Shown: positions 1-9,958, numbered from the stretch's first letter. The stretch: 52,509 nucleotides of DNA from Pseudomonas folii (GCF_014357575.1 NZ_JACONW010000023.1:1-52509), one strand, 5' to 3'. Notes: generated by a model from the sequence alone, not told the origin. A program made the numbers and translations.

Positions 1-805
1 GTTCAACCCCTTTCTCCACCAGTACCTTGGCGGAGATTTCTTCCACCGAGAAATGGGTGGAGTTGATGTTCGGGATGTTTTCCCGGCGGAACAGGCTTTC
101 CACTTCACGCACCTCGAACTCACACTGGGCATAGCTGGAATAGCGGCTATTGGGTTTGCGTTCGTGGCGAATCGCGGTCAGGCGATCTGGATCAATGGTC
201 AGGCCGAATAATTTGCTACGGTGCTCCTTCAGCGCATTTGGCAGCTGCAGGCGTTCCATATCGTCTTCGGTGAGCGGGTAGTTGGCGGCGCGAATGCCGA
301 ATTGCATGGCCATGTACAAGCAGGTTGGGGTTTTGCCGCAGCGCGACACGCCCACCAGAATGATGTCGGCCTTGTCATAATAATGCGTGCGGGCGCCGTC
401 GTCGTTGTCCAGCGCGAAGTTCACTGCCTCAATCCGCTCCATGTAATTGGAGTTGTGGCCGATGGAGTGCGATTTGCCCACCGAGTAGGAGGAGTGTGAA
501 CTAAGCTCTTGTTCCAGCGGTGCCAGGAAGGTCGAAAAGATGTCGATCATGAAGCCATTGGACGTCGCCAGGATCTCGCGGATGTCCTGATTGACGATGG
601 TGTCGAAGATGATCGGGCGGACATCGTCCTTGTCGGCGGCATTGTTGATTTGTTGTACCATCGCCCGCGCTTTCTCGACGCTGTCGATATAGGGCCTGGT
701 GAACTTGTTGAACGTAATGTTCTCAAATTGCGCTAACAGGCTTTGGCCAAGGGTTTCAGCGGTAATCCCGGTGCCGTCGGAGATAAAAAAAGCAGATCGT
801 TTCAT
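1..805 (-). CDS. ppsR: PEP synthetase regulatory protein PpsR (C-terminus cut by window edge)
   Basis: Bifunctional ADP-dependent kinase/Pi-dependent phosphorylase that switches PEP synthase off and on (PF03618 family). The reading frame runs from ATG at 805 to the window start without a stop, giving 268 codons; the family is about 270 residues, so only the last few are missing. Visible motifs are an N-terminal SDGTG segment and a P-loop-like GVSRCGKT segment near 340-375. It is divergent from ppsA, its target enzyme, across a 195 bp shared promoter region, the usual Pseudomonas arrangement. Identity rests on sequence resemblance plus this pairing. Confidence 0.95.
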   Translation of the reverse strand, partial: MKRSAFFISDGTGITAETLGQSLLAQFENITFNKFTRPYIDSVEKARAMVQQINNAADKDDVRPIIFDTIVNQDIREILATSNGFMIDIFSTFLAPLEQELSSHSSYSVGKSHSIGHNSNYMERIEAVNFALDNDDGARTHYYDKADIILVGVSRCGKTPTCLYMAMQFGIRAANYPLTEDDMERLQLPNALKEHRSKLFGLTIDPDRLTAIRHERKPNSRYSSYAQCEFEVREVESLFRRENIPNINSTHFSVEEISAKVLVEKGVE

Positions 806-1000
806 TTGCGCCTTTGGCCTTAAGCTGGTGACGATTGTTGGATATCATAGGCGCGCTTGCGGGCCCGAGTGGTTGGCATTCACAACTTTTTTCCAGGTTT
901 CGGCTTGAGGCCAGGCCAGAATGCGTTCGGGGCCTCGCGGTAGCGGGGCGACCCAGACTGAGCTTTTCCCAACAACAACACAGTTAGTGGAGAGATCACC

Positions 1001-3376
1001 TTGGTAGAGTACGTAGTTTCCCTCGATAAGCTCGGCGTCCATGATGTGGAGCATGTGGGAGGCAAGAACGCATCCCTCGGCGAAATGATCAGCAACCTTG
1101 CCGGTGCTGGCGTTTCGGTGCCCGGTGGCTTCGCCACTACGGCCCAGGCCTACCGTGATTTCCTTGAGCTGAGTGGTCTGAACGATCAGATCCACGCAGC
1201 TCTGGACGCTCTGGATGTCGACGACGTCAACGCGCTGGCCAGAACCGGTGCGCAGATTCGTCAGTGGATCATGGAAGCCGAGTTCCCCGAAAAGCTCAAC
1301 GCCGAAATCCGCACTGCCTTTGCCGAACTGTCGGCAGGCAACCCGAATCTCGCCGTTGCCGTGCGTTCTTCCGCCACCGCTGAAGACCTTCCTGATGCGT
1401 CCTTTGCCGGGCAGCAGGAAACCTTCCTTAATATCCGCGGCGTTGAAAACGTCATCCGTGCGGCCAAGGAAGTGTTTGCCTCGCTGTTCAACGACCGGGC
1501 CATTTCCTACCGTGTTCACCAGGGCTTCGATCACAAGCTGGTGGCCTTGTCTGCGGGCGTGCAGCGCATGGTGCGCTCCGAAACCGGTACGGCAGGCGTG
1601 ATGTTTACCCTGGATACCGAATCCGGCTTCCGCGACGTGGTGTTTATCACCGGCGCTTACGGCCTGGGTGAAACGGTGGTGCAGGGCGCGGTCAACCCTG
1701 ACGAATTCTATGTGCACAAGGGCACCCTGGCAGCAGGTCGTCCGGCCATCCTGCGCCGCAATCTGGGCAGCAAGGCCATCAAGATGATCTATGGCGAAGA
1801 AGCCAAGGCGGGGCGTTCGGTGAAAACCGTGGACGTCGAGCCTGCTGATCGCGCGCGTTTCTGCCTGACTGACGAGGAAGTCGCAGAGCTCGCTAAACAG
1901 GCGATGATCATCGAGAAGCACTACAAGGCACCGATGGATATCGAGTGGGCCAAAGATGGCGATGACGGCAAGCTGTACATCGTTCAGGCGCGCCCGGAAA
2001 CCGTGAAAAGCCGCGCCCAGGCTAATGTCATGGAGCGCTACCTGCTCAAGGAAACCGGCACGGTGCTTGTAGAGGGGCGAGCCATTGGTCAGCGCATCGG
2101 CGCAGGCAAGGTTCGTATCATCAGGGACGTTTCGGAAATGGACAAGGTCCAGCCCGGCGACGTTCTGGTCTCCGACATGACCGATCCGGACTGGGAGCCG
2201 GTCATGAAGCGCGCCAGCGCCATCGTCACCAACCGGGGCGGCCGCACCTGCCACGCGGCGATCATCGCCCGTGAGCTGGGCATTCCGGCGGTCGTGGGTT
2301 GTGGTAATGCCACGCAACTGTTGCAGGACGGTCAGGGCGTCACGGTTTCCTGCGCGGAAGGCGACACCGGTTACATCTTCGAAGGCGAGCTGGGCTTCGA
2401 CATCAAGACCAACTCGGTCGATGCCATGCCTGAACTGCCGTTCAAGATCATGATGAACGTCGGTAACCCGGATCGTGCATTCGACTTCGCCCAACTGCCC
2501 AACGCGGGTGTGGGGCTGGCACGTCTGGAATTCATCATCAACCGCATGATCGGCGTGCACCCCAAGGCGCTGCTCAACTACGACAGCCTGCCTCAGGACA
2601 TCAAGGACAGCGTCGACAAACGCATCGCCGGTTACGATGATCCGGTTGGTTTCTACGTCGAGAAACTGGTGGAAGGCATCAGCACCCTGGCCGCTGCATT
2701 CACCCCGAAAAAGGTCATCGTGCGCCTCTCGGACTTCAAGTCCAACGAGTACGCCAACCTGATCGGCGGCAAGATGTACGAGCCGGAAGAAGAAAACCCG
2801 ATGCTGGGTTTCCGTGGCGCTTCCCGCTACATCAGCGAAAATTTCCGCGACTGTTTCGAGCTGGAATGCCGTGCCCTCAAGCGTGTGCGTGAGGAAATGG
2901 GCCTGACCAATGTCGAGATCATGGTGCCGTTCGTGCGTACGCTGGGTGAAGCCAGTCAGGTCATTGATCTGCTGGCCGAGAACGGTCTGAAACGCGGCGA
3001 AAACGGCCTGCGCGTGATCATGATGTGCGAACTGCCGTCCAATGCGATTCTGGCCGAAGAGTTCCTCGAGTACTTCGACGGCTTCTCCATCGGTTCCAAC
3101 GATTTGACCCAGCTGACACTGGGGCTGGATCGTGACTCGGGGGTCATCGCCCATCTGTTTGATGAGCGTAACCCGGCAGTGAAGAAGCTGCTGTCCAACG
3201 CCATCCAGGCCTGTAACAAGGCTGGCAAGTACATCGGCATCTGCGGTCAAGGCCCATCGGACCATCCGGACCTTGCCCGCTGGTTGATGGATCAGGGCAT
3301 TGAGAGCGTTTCGTTGAACCCGGATTCCGTGCTGGAAACCTGGTTCTTCCTGGCTGAGGCTCAGGCCCCGGTCTGA
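1001..3376 (+). CDS. ppsA: phosphoenolpyruvate synthase
   Basis: Converts pyruvate + ATP to PEP + AMP + Pi, the first step of gluconeogenesis from C3 compounds. The 791-residue protein has the family length. It has an N-terminal PEP/pyruvate-binding ATP-grasp domain (GGKNAS near residue 21), a central mobile phosphohistidine domain with [14 protein letters not shown] (catalytic His near 417), and a C-terminal TIM barrel with GSNDLTQL. The start is a TTG preceded by a GGAGAG ribosome-binding site at 989-994; no ATG fits this N-terminus, which begins [12 protein letters not shown] as in other pseudomonads. A strong terminator follows. The antisense strand is open through the whole gene (see rejected items). 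Confidence 0.98.
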   Translation: MVEYVVSLDKLGVHDVEHVGGKNASLGEMISNLAGAGVSVPGGFATTAQAYRDFLELSGLNDQIHAALDALDVDDVNALARTGAQIRQWIMEAEFPEKLNAEIRTAFAELSAGNPNLAVAVRSSATAEDLPDASFAGQQETFLNIRGVENVIRAAKEVFASLFNDRAISYRVHQGFDHKLVALSAGVQRMVRSETGTAGVMFTLDTESGFRDVVFITGAYGLGETVVQGAVNPDEFYVHKGTLAAGRPAILRRNLGSKAIKMIYGEEAKAGRSVKTVDVEPADRARFCLTDEEVAELAKQAMIIEKHYKAPMDIEWAKDGDDGKLYIVQARPETVKSRAQANVMERYLLKETGTVLVEGRAIGQRIGAGKVRIIRDVSEMDKVQPGDVLVSDMTDPDWEPVMKRASAIVTNRGGRTCHAAIIARELGIPAVVGCGNATQLLQDGQGVTVSCAEGDTGYIFEGELGFDIKTNSVDAMPELPFKIMMNVGNPDRAFDFAQLPNAGVGLARLEFIINRMIGVHPKALLNYDSLPQDIKDSVDKRIAGYDDPVGFYVEKLVEGISTLAAAFTPKKVIVRLSDFKSNEYANLIGGKMYEPEEENPMLGFRGASRYISENFRDCFELECRALKRVREEMGLTNVEIMVPFVRTLGEASQVIDLLAENGLKRGENGLRVIMMCELPSNAILAEEFLEYFDGFSIGSNDLTQLTLGLDRDSGVIAHLFDERNPAVKKLLSNAIQACNKAGKYIGICGQGPSDHPDLARWLMDQGIESVSLNPDSVLETWFFLAEAQAPV

Positions 3377-3388
3377 TTTGATTGAGTG

Positions 3389-3424
3389 AAGCCCCGGTTC
3401 ATCTCCGTGAGCCGGGGCTTTTTT
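3389..3424 (+). terminator. Rho-independent terminator of ppsA
   Basis: Nine-base stem AAGCCCCGG (3389-3397) pairs with CCGGGGCTT (3412-3420), followed by a T run to 3424. It lies 13 bp after the ppsA stop. Confidence 0.9.
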
Positions 3425-3473
3425 ACGTTTACCACGGACGGTTTTCACACCGACCTTTGATTGTTTGAGCAAT

Positions 3474-4466
3474 ATGCAAAGCAGCAGCACTCTTTTTCCT
3501 GTGGCTTTGATCAGCGCAGAGCGTTGTGGCGATCTGATCGAAGACGTTTACCGCCTCAAGCCCGCCAACAGTCCCGATTACAGCGTCGAAATTGCCGTGA
3601 CCCGGCTGGGTCTGGTCGCGCAGCCTGATGTTCGCGGTGTGCCGGTCATTCTGATGCACGGCAGCTTTTCCAACCGACGCTTCTGGTATTCCCCTAAAGG
3701 CATTGGCCTGGGTGCATATCTTGCGCGAGCCGGTTTCGATGTATGGATCCCGGAAATGCGTGGGCACGGCCTGTCGGCGCGTAACCAGGCCTATCGTTCA
3801 AATCGTGTTGCTGATTACGCCCGCTATGACGTGCCCGCCATTGCGGCATTTGTGCGTGAGCTGAGCGGGCAGATTCCGCACTGGATCGGCCACTCCCTGG
3901 GCGGCACCACCCTTGCGGCCGCGCTGGGCGGGGAGTATCTCGGCCCATCCGGGGCAGCCTCTGTTGCCTTGTTCGGCAGCCAGGTCAGTCGCGATTACTG
4001 GCCGCTGAAGATTCCGCCTGTGCAGTGGGCGGGGCGTTTGCTGTTGAAGCCTTTTGATCACATCTCCGGCCCGCGTTTCAAACGTGGTCCAGAGGACGAG
4101 CCTGTCGGGCTGGTGCTGGAAAGCATGCGCTGGCACGGGATGTTCGGGCGATTCGGTGATCGCGAGACCGACTGGTGGGCCGGTTTGCCGAGTGTTGAAG
4201 TTCCGGTGCTTGCGGTTGCCGCCGTTGGCGACCACCAGGACCCGGTCTGGGCCTGCCGCAAACTCTTTGATCAGATTGGCTCGCAACAGCGCAAATTTCT
4301 TTGTCTGGGGCGTGAACAGGGCTTCTCGCAAGACTTCGATCACGTACAGATGCTGGTCAGTAAAGCCGCCCAGCGCGAGGTCTGGCCGCTGGTTACCGAA
4401 TGGCTGAACGAAGGCTGCGTGGCTGTACAGGAGCTGTCACAAACGCCGATGGCGGTTGGCGAGTGA
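3474..4466 (+). CDS. alpha/beta hydrolase (PA1771-like esterase/lipase)
   Basis: Probable cytoplasmic serine hydrolase of 330 residues; substrate unknown. Seen in the sequence: an HGSF oxyanion-hole segment, the nucleophile elbow GHSLGG (Ser near residue 142), a candidate acid in GDHQDP, and a candidate catalytic His in FDHVQ near the C-terminus. There is no signal peptide. The start is taken as ATG 3474; an in-frame TTG at 3465 would add three residues, and neither has a strong ribosome-binding site. It sits between ppsA and rraA, as PA1771 does in P. aeruginosa. Confidence 0.85.
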   Translation: MQSSSTLFPVALISAERCGDLIEDVYRLKPANSPDYSVEIAVTRLGLVAQPDVRGVPVILMHGSFSNRRFWYSPKGIGLGAYLARAGFDVWIPEMRGHGLSARNQAYRSNRVADYARYDVPAIAAFVRELSGQIPHWIGHSLGGTTLAAALGGEYLGPSGAASVALFGSQVSRDYWPLKIPPVQWAGRLLLKPFDHISGPRFKRGPEDEPVGLVLESMRWHGMFGRFGDRETDWWAGLPSVEVPVLAVAAVGDHQDPVWACRKLFDQIGSQQRKFLCLGREQGFSQDFDHVQMLVSKAAQREVWPLVTEWLNEGCVAVQELSQTPMAVGE

Positions 4467-4640
4467 CGTCGGCGTATTACACTGGGCGCAGATTGCGATG
4501 AGATACGATGCGAAATGCAGTTGAGTTATAGGTCACGTCAGTTAAAGGTCGCGACGCTGGATACGTTTTGATCTTATGAGCTACGGTTCATAGGCAGACA
4601 CATCATGAGACGCTGATCTTTCACTGACAGGAGTACCACC

Positions 4641-5129
4641 ATGCATTACCTCACTCCCGACCTGTGCGACGCTTATCCGGACCTTGTTCAGGTGCTTGAG
4701 CCGATGTTCAGCAACTTCGGTGGACGTGACTCATTTGGCGGTGAAATCGTGACCGTCAAATGTTTTGAGGACAACTCGCTGGTCAAGGAGCAGGCCGAGC
4801 TGGACGGGAAGGGCAAGGTGCTGGTGGTCGACGGCGGTGGATCGCTACGTTGCGCACTACTCGGTGACATGATTGCCGAGAAAGCCGCACGCAATGGCTG
4901 GCAGGGTATGGTGATCTACGGCTGCATCCGCGACGTGGACGTGTTGGCGCAAACTGATCTGGGAGTCCAGGCGCTCGCCAGTCACCCACTGAAAACGAAT
5001 AAGCGCGGTATTGGTGACCTGAGCGTGGTTGTGACCTTCGCCGGGGTCACGTTTCGTCCAGGGGAATACGTGTATGCCGACAATAATGGCGTGATCGTTT
5101 CACCGTCGCCTCTGAAAATGCCCGAATAA
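4641..5129 (+). CDS. rraA: RraA-family protein (RNase E activity regulator / HMG aldolase fold)
   Basis: 162-residue protein of the RraA/MenG-like family. Members either bind RNase E and lower its activity or act as class II 4-hydroxy-4-methyl-2-oxoglutarate aldolases. The aldolase metal/substrate motif (GD, about 20 residues, then RD) is present as GDM near residue 75 and IRD near 97, so an aldolase role cannot be excluded. A clear AGGAG precedes the ATG. It lies 11 bp upstream of cmaX and is probably co-transcribed with it. The 174 bp before the gene show no other feature. Confidence 0.88.
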   Translation: MHYLTPDLCDAYPDLVQVLEPMFSNFGGRDSFGGEIVTVKCFEDNSLVKEQAELDGKGKVLVVDGGGSLRCALLGDMIAEKAARNGWQGMVIYGCIRDVDVLAQTDLGVQALASHPLKTNKRGIGDLSVVVTFAGVTFRPGEYVYADNNGVIVSPSPLKMPE

Positions 5130-5140
5130 GCGAAGTATTA

Positions 5141-6136
5141 ATGTTCGACGAAACAAATGCGCAGTGGGGGCTGGTTCATGCCCTCGTTTTGGACGGTAAA
5201 GGCGGGGCACGTTTCATTGCTCGGACCGAACTGGAATGCCTGCAACTGCAGCCGCACGAAAGTGTATGGCTGCATTGGGACCGTGGTCATCCGCAAACTC
5301 ACACATGGCTGCGCACCGCCAGCGGTTTGAGCGAGTTCGCTTGCGACTTGTTGCTCGAAGAAAACACCCGGCCGCGCTTGCTGCCATTGCCGGATGAAAA
5401 ACTGCTGCTGTTTCTGCGTGGGGTCAATCTCAATCCGGGGGCTGAGCCGGAAGACATGGTCTCGGTCCGGATCTTCGCGGCGGCCCAGCAAGTCATTTCC
5501 TTGCGCTTGCGACCATTGCGCGCCACGGACGAGCTGATTGAACAACTGAACGAAGGCAAGGGCCCTAAATCCGCGTCCGAACTGATCCTTTATCTCGCCC
5601 AATACCTGACCGACAAGGTTCAGGCACTGGTGGGTGACCTCACCGAATCGGTGGATGAAGAGGAAGAAAAGATAGATGCCGACGAACGGTACAACCCTGA
5701 TCATGGCAAAATGCTGCATATTCGTCGCCGGGCTGCAGGGTTGCGGCGTTTTCTCTCTCCGCAGCGGGAAATTTACGGCCAGCTCAGTCGCAGCAAGCTG
5801 CCGTGGTTCGTAGATGATGACGCTGATTACTGGAACGAGCTGAACAACAGCCTGACGCGTTATCTCGAAGAGCTTGAATTGACCCGCGAACGAGTGGGGC
5901 TGGTGCTTGAATCCGAAGACCGGCGTTTGCGAGAACGCATGAATCACACGATGTACCGCTTTGGCATCATCACCGGGATTTTTCTGCCCATGAGCTTCCT
6001 GACGGGCTTGTTGGGTATAAACGTAGGCGGGATTCCCGGCTCTGACAGCCCTTACGGCTTTCTGGTCGCCTGCGCATTGATCATCGCCCTGGCTTTAGGG
6101 CAGTGGTGGTTGTTCCGGCGCTTGCGCTGGGTTTAG
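5141..6136 (+). CDS. cmaX: CorA/ZntB-like divalent cation transporter CmaX
   Basis: 331-residue inner-membrane protein with a long cytoplasmic N-terminal domain and two C-terminal transmembrane helices. The pore signature between the helices reads GIN (LLGINVGG near residue 290) instead of the Mg-type GMN, which resembles ZntB. First gene of the cmaX-cfrX-cmpX block upstream of sigX and oprF, a conserved Pseudomonas arrangement linked to cell-envelope stress. The transported ion cannot be read from the sequence. Confidence 0.9.
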   Translation: MFDETNAQWGLVHALVLDGKGGARFIARTELECLQLQPHESVWLHWDRGHPQTHTWLRTASGLSEFACDLLLEENTRPRLLPLPDEKLLLFLRGVNLNPGAEPEDMVSVRIFAAAQQVISLRLRPLRATDELIEQLNEGKGPKSASELILYLAQYLTDKVQALVGDLTESVDEEEEKIDADERYNPDHGKMLHIRRRAAGLRRFLSPQREIYGQLSRSKLPWFVDDDADYWNELNNSLTRYLEELELTRERVGLVLESEDRRLRERMNHTMYRFGIITGIFLPMSFLTGLLGINVGGIPGSDSPYGFLVACALIIALALGQWWLFRRLRWV

Positions 6137-6223
6137 TGTTAAGTTTTTGACGTGCGTCCAGGGACTGATTTGTGACTCGTCCGAATCGGCATGCGTCTTC
6201 ACTGGACGTTACGAGAGGTGCCT

Positions 6224-6472
6224 ATGCACGATCCGTTTGAAGAATCATTGCGCGACATGCTCAAATCTTCATCTTCCAGCCGGGATGATGATGCATGCCT
6301 TGGTCGCGTACTGAAGACCGCCAATCGCCAGGTAGGCGCGGGTGTGTTGTTCAGTCTGATGGGCCGTTGGACTGAAGCGATGATGATCGCTTTGAACAAC
6401 GGTTCGTCCCATGTTGCACCGGTTTCACGTAAAAAGAATTCTACCGCTCATCCTGTCGACAAGGCTGATTGA
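6224..6472 (+). CDS. cfrX: small conserved protein CfrX
   Basis: 82-residue protein of unknown function, recognised mainly by position between cmaX and cmpX. It has a Ser/Asp-rich N-terminal third (residues 14-25), a short hydrophobic stretch (AGVLFSLMG) and a basic tail. The ATG at 6224 has a GAGAGGTG ribosome-binding site and is preferred over an upstream in-frame ATG at 6191. The next start codon lies two bases after its stop, so translation is probably coupled to cmpX. Confidence 0.82.
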   Translation: MHDPFEESLRDMLKSSSSSRDDDACLGRVLKTANRQVGAGVLFSLMGRWTEAMMIALNNGSSHVAPVSRKKNSTAHPVDKAD

Positions 6473-6474
6473 AC

Positions 6475-7299
6475 ATGGAATTGGATCTCTGGACTCAGAG
6501 TCTGGTTGCCGCAATGACTGCATTGTGGACCAAGGTTGCAATTTTCATCCCGAACCTGCTGGGCGCTCTGGTCGTCGTGTTGCTCGGTTTTGTTGTCGCC
6601 AAGCTGCTCGAAACCTTGCTGTCCAAGCTGCTCGCCAAAGTCGGTCTGGATCGCTTGATGGCAGGCACTGGCCTGACCAAGCTGATCAGCCGTGCTGGCG
6701 TTCAGGTGCCCATTTCTACCCTGATCGGGAAAATTGTTTACTGGTTTGTGTTGTTGACCTTCCTGGTGACAGCGGCTGGGTCGCTGGGGCTGGAGCGGGT
6801 TTCCGCGACGCTGGACATGTTGACAGGGTATTTGCCGAAGGTATTTGGTGCTGCGCTGGTGCTTCTGGTTGGTGTGCTGCTGGCGCAACTGGTCAACGGC
6901 CTGGTGCGAGGCGCTGCCGAGGGAGTAGGGCTGGATTACGCCGCAGGCCTGGGTAGAATCACCCAGGGTCTGGTCATCATCATCAGTATTTCGGTGGCGA
7001 TCAGTCAGTTGGAGGTCAAAACCGACCTGCTCAATCACGTGATTGTGATCGTTTTGATTACCGTTGGTCTGGCAATTGCGCTGGCCATGGGGTTGGGAAG
7101 TCGTGAGCTTGCTGGCCAAATACTGGCAGGGATTTATGTGCGGGAGCTGTATCAGGTAGGGCAAGAGGTGCGGATTGGTGATGTCGAAGGGCAGATCGAA
7201 GAGATCGGTACGGTGAAAACCACGCTGCTGACAGACGACGGGGAGTTGGTTTCATTGTCCAACCGCGTCCTTCTGGAGCAGCGAGTGAGCAGCCGTTAA
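6475..7299 (+). CDS. cmpX: MscS-like mechanosensitive channel family protein CmpX
   Basis: 274-residue inner-membrane protein with about four hydrophobic helices carrying the repeated conserved-TM motif (LVVVLLGFVVAKLL, then similar segments), followed by a short cytoplasmic beta domain (VGQEVRIGDVEGQIEEIG) like the MscS middle domain. The start is ATG 6475; an in-frame TTG six bases earlier is less likely. Work in Pseudomonas links CmpX to envelope tension and SigX/AlgU activity. The gene stands directly upstream of sigX. Confidence 0.9.
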   Translation: MELDLWTQSLVAAMTALWTKVAIFIPNLLGALVVVLLGFVVAKLLETLLSKLLAKVGLDRLMAGTGLTKLISRAGVQVPISTLIGKIVYWFVLLTFLVTAAGSLGLERVSATLDMLTGYLPKVFGAALVLLVGVLLAQLVNGLVRGAAEGVGLDYAAGLGRITQGLVIIISISVAISQLEVKTDLLNHVIVIVLITVGLAIALAMGLGSRELAGQILAGIYVRELYQVGQEVRIGDVEGQIEEIGTVKTTLLTDDGELVSLSNRVLLEQRVSSR

Positions 7300-7385
7300 G
7301 CGGCTAACCTGCTACTCTATGCCGCCACAAATTGCCGCTCCAAGGGCAGTGGCGGCCATTGACCTGACTGTCGGCACGATTTGTT

Positions 7386-7976
7386 TTGAATAACCCTCAA
7401 CCGCTATCGATGCGCTACGACCCGAGCGAGCTCTCTGATGAGGAGCTAGTCGCGCGCGCCCACGTCGAATTGTTTCATGTGACGAGGGCTTACGAAGAGT
7501 TGATGCGTCGCTACCAACGGACACTTTTTAACGTCTGTGCACGTTATTTAGGGAACGATCGCGACGCAGATGATGTCTGTCAGGAGGTGATGCTTAAGGT
7601 GTTGTATGGCTTGAAGAATTTTGAGGGTAAATCGAAATTCAAAACATGGCTGTACAGCATCACCTACAACGAGTGCATCACTCAGTACAGGAAGGAACGG
7701 CGTAAGCGTCGCTTGATGGACGCTTTGAGTCTGGATCCACTTGAGGAAGCGTCGGAAGAAAAGACGCCCAAACCTGAAGAACGGGGCGGACTCGATCGCT
7801 GGCTTGTGCATGTGAACCCGATCGATCGGGAGATTCTGGTGCTGCGATTTGTTGCAGAACTTGAATTCCAGGAGATTGCAGACATCATGCACATGGGCTT
7901 GAGCGCAACGAAAATGCGCTACAAGCGGGCTTTGGATAAATTACGTGAGAAATTTGCAGGCATTACCGAAACTTAA
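7386..7976 (+). CDS. sigX: ECF sigma factor SigX
   Basis: 196-residue extracytoplasmic-function sigma factor. Region 2 is recognisable (YQRTLFNVCARYLG, then DADDVCQEVMLKV) and so is region 4 (LEFQEIADIMHMGLSATKMRYKRAL). The sequence is almost identical to what I recall for P. aeruginosa SigX, which drives oprF, fatty-acid and membrane-homeostasis genes. The start is a TTG at 7386, giving the conserved N-terminus; the first in-frame ATG (7410) would cut eight residues. No anti-sigma gene is adjacent, consistent with control through cmpX-type membrane signals. oprF follows 106 bp downstream. Confidence 0.96.
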   Translation: MNNPQPLSMRYDPSELSDEELVARAHVELFHVTRAYEELMRRYQRTLFNVCARYLGNDRDADDVCQEVMLKVLYGLKNFEGKSKFKTWLYSITYNECITQYRKERRKRRLMDALSLDPLEEASEEKTPKPEERGGLDRWLVHVNPIDREILVLRFVAELEFQEIADIMHMGLSATKMRYKRALDKLREKFAGITET

Positions 7977-8002
7977 GGCGATGCAAATATCTCTAACAAC
8001 CA

Positions 8003-8061
8003 GGCAAGTTCTGATAGACTTGCCGATGAGTTGTCCCCTTATAGTGGGACTGCTTTACAAT
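8003..8061 (+). promoter_or_regulatory. sigX-oprF intergenic hairpins and candidate oprF promoter
   Basis: A perfect inverted repeat GGCAAGT (8003-8009)/ACTTGCC (8018-8024) with an 8-base loop is followed by a second, GTCCC (8033-8037)/GGGAC (8046-8050). Neither has a T run. A TACAAT box at 8056-8061 with TTGTCC at 8031-8036 (19 bp spacing) is a weak sigma-70 candidate. oprF in this genus also has a SigX-dependent promoter, which I cannot place securely. Confidence 0.4.
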
Positions 8062-8082
8062 CACCAGATGGGGATTTAACGG

Positions 8083-9117
8083 ATGAAACTGAAAAACACC
8101 TTGGGCTTGGCCATTGGTACTATTGTTGCCGCGGCATCTTTCGGCGCTCTGGCACAAGGCCAAGGCGCAGTCGAAATCGAAGGCTTCGCCAAGAAAGAGT
8201 ACTACGACAGCGCCCGTAACTTTAAAAACGACGGCAACCTGTTCGGCGGCTCGATTGGTTACTTCCTGACCGACGACGTAGAAGTACGTCTGGGTTACGA
8301 CGAAGTTCACAACGTTCGCAGCGACAGCGGTAAGAACATCAAAGGCTCGAACACCGCCCTTGACGCTCTGTACCACTTCAACAACCCGGGCGACATGCTG
8401 CGTCCGTACGTTTCGGCTGGTTTCTCTGATCAAAGCATCGGTCAAGACGCTCGTAGCGGCCGTAACGGTTCTACCTTCGCCAACATCGGCGGCGGTGCCA
8501 AGCTTTACTTCACTGACAACTTCTATGCCCGTGCTGGCGTTGAAGCTCAGTACAACATCGACCAAGGCGACACCGAGTGGGCTCCTAGCGTCGGTATCGG
8601 CGTAAACTTCGGTGGCGGCTCCAAGAAAGTTGAAGCAGCACCGGCTCCAGTAGCTGAAGTGTGCTCCGACAGCGACAACGACGGCGTGTGCGACAACGTC
8701 GACAAGTGCCCGGACACCCCAGCCAACGTAACTGTTGACGCTGATGGCTGCCCAGCAGTTGCCGAAGTGGTTCGTGTTGAGCTGGACGTGAAGTTCGATT
8801 TCGACAAATCCGTAGTCAAGCCTAACAGCTACGGCGACATCAAGAACCTCGCTGACTTCATGCAACAGTACCCACAAACCACCACCACTGTTGAAGGTCA
8901 CACTGACTCCGTCGGTCCTGACGCTTACAACCAAAAACTGTCTGAGCGTCGTGCAAACGCCGTTAAACAGGTTCTGGTTAACCAGTACGGTGTTGGCGCT
9001 AGCCGCGTAAACTCGGTTGGTTATGGCGAATCCCGTCCAGTTGCTGACAACGCAACTGACGCTGGCCGCGCTGTTAACCGTCGCGTAGAAGCTGAAGTTG
9101 AAGCACAAGCTAAGTAA
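8083..9117 (+). CDS. oprF: major outer membrane porin OprF
   Basis: 344-residue OmpA-family porin: signal peptide to about residue 24 (SFGALA), N-terminal eight-strand beta barrel, a hinge rich in Ala and Pro (EAAPAPVAE), a four-cysteine loop with thrombospondin-type-3-like Asp repeats (CSDSDNDGVCDN), and a C-terminal OmpA peptidoglycan-binding domain (VEGHTDSVG, then LSERRANAV). Codon use is strongly biased toward preferred codons, as expected for a very abundant protein. GGGGATT precedes the ATG. It anchors the outer membrane to peptidoglycan and allows slow solute diffusion. A terminator follows. Confidence 0.98.
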   Translation: MKLKNTLGLAIGTIVAAASFGALAQGQGAVEIEGFAKKEYYDSARNFKNDGNLFGGSIGYFLTDDVEVRLGYDEVHNVRSDSGKNIKGSNTALDALYHFNNPGDMLRPYVSAGFSDQSIGQDARSGRNGSTFANIGGGAKLYFTDNFYARAGVEAQYNIDQGDTEWAPSVGIGVNFGGGSKKVEAAPAPVAEVCSDSDNDGVCDNVDKCPDTPANVTVDADGCPAVAEVVRVELDVKFDFDKSVVKPNSYGDIKNLADFMQQYPQTTTTVEGHTDSVGPDAYNQKLSERRANAVKQVLVNQYGVGASRVNSVGYGESRPVADNATDAGRAVNRRVEAEVEAQAK

Positions 9118-9146
9118 TTAGCCTGCTTTACTCGCTTCAATAGAAG

Positions 9147-9171
9147 AGCCCGGCTTAGGCCGGGCTTTTCT
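9147..9171 (+). terminator. Rho-independent terminator of oprF
   Basis: AGCCCGGC (9147-9154) pairs with GCCGGGCT (9159-9166) around a 4-base loop, followed by TTTTC. Confidence 0.9.
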
Positions 9172-9195
9172 TTGCCTGCGATTTGAGGGGAAAGC

Positions 9196-9945
9196 TCAGG
9201 CCGTTTTGTTTTCTGTCAGTTGCAACAAATCCATCTCTGTTACTGCTGCCACTTCGCCAATCACCAGAACGGCCGGACTCTTCAGCTTGAATAATGCGGC
9301 GTCCTGTTGCATGTCTGCCAGTGAGCTCCGGCATTCCCGTTGCTGAGGCAGCGAAGCGTTTTCTATCATTGCCACTGGCATACTCAAAGCCATGCCGCCA
9401 GTGATCAGGCTGTCACGGATTTCCGCCAGTTTTGCTACGCCCATATACACCACTAGCGTTGTCCCTCCTTGAGCCAGTGCTTGCCAGTTCAAGGTGCTGT
9501 CATCTTGAGTGTGCGCGGTCACCAGTGTCACGCCGCGACTGACACCCCGCAGCGTCAGCGATATCCCGCATTGCGTCGCACCTGCCAGGCCAGCGGTAAT
9601 GCCATTGACCAATTCCACCTCGACCCCATGGGCACGCAGCCAATCAGCTTCTTCGCCGCCGCGGCCGAATATGCACGGGTCTCCACCTTTAAGGCGCACC
9701 ACGCACTTGCCTTGGCGCACATAACGCAGCATCAGGCGATGGATGAACGCCTGGGGTGTCGAGCGACAGCCACCTCGTTTGCCGACGGCTATCACGCGAG
9801 CAGTGGGGCTATGCTCCAGCACCGCGCTGTTGACCAGATCGTCGATCAGTACAACGTCGGCTTCGCGCAATGCACGCACGGCCTTGAGGGTTAGTAGCTC
9901 GGGATCTCCGGGACCTGCGCCGACCAGCCAGACTTTTGCACTCAT
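9196..9945 (-). CDS. cobA: uroporphyrinogen-III C-methyltransferase
   Basis: 249-residue SAM-dependent methyltransferase that makes precorrin-2, the first committed step to siroheme. Motifs: VGAGPGDPELLT near the N-terminus and GGDPCIFGRGGEE near residue 85. It is the SUMT domain only, without the CysG oxidase/ferrochelatase part. The ATG at 9945 has a GAGG site 8 bases upstream; a GTG at 9954 is the alternative. It is last in the FAD reductase-nasC-cobA operon, 13 bp after nasC, and probably supplies siroheme for a nitrite reductase encoded elsewhere. Confidence 0.93.
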   Translation of the reverse strand: MSAKVWLVGAGPGDPELLTLKAVRALREADVVLIDDLVNSAVLEHSPTARVIAVGKRGGCRSTPQAFIHRLMLRYVRQGKCVVRLKGGDPCIFGRGGEEADWLRAHGVEVELVNGITAGLAGATQCGISLTLRGVSRGVTLVTAHTQDDSTLNWQALAQGGTTLVVYMGVAKLAEIRDSLITGGMALSMPVAMIENASLPQQRECRSSLADMQQDAALFKLKSPAVLVIGEVAAVTEMDLLQLTENKTA

Positions 9946-9958
9946 GCTGTACACCTCA

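Noticed and set aside
845..3490. 881-codon open frame antisense to ppsA
   Set aside because: It mirrors the codon pattern of a GC-rich, highly biased gene. The product has no recognisable domain, and ppsA is certain on the plus strand.
7993..9108. 371-codon open frame antisense to oprF
   Set aside because: Shadow of the strongly biased oprF codons; Val/Ala/Asn-rich product without family resemblance.
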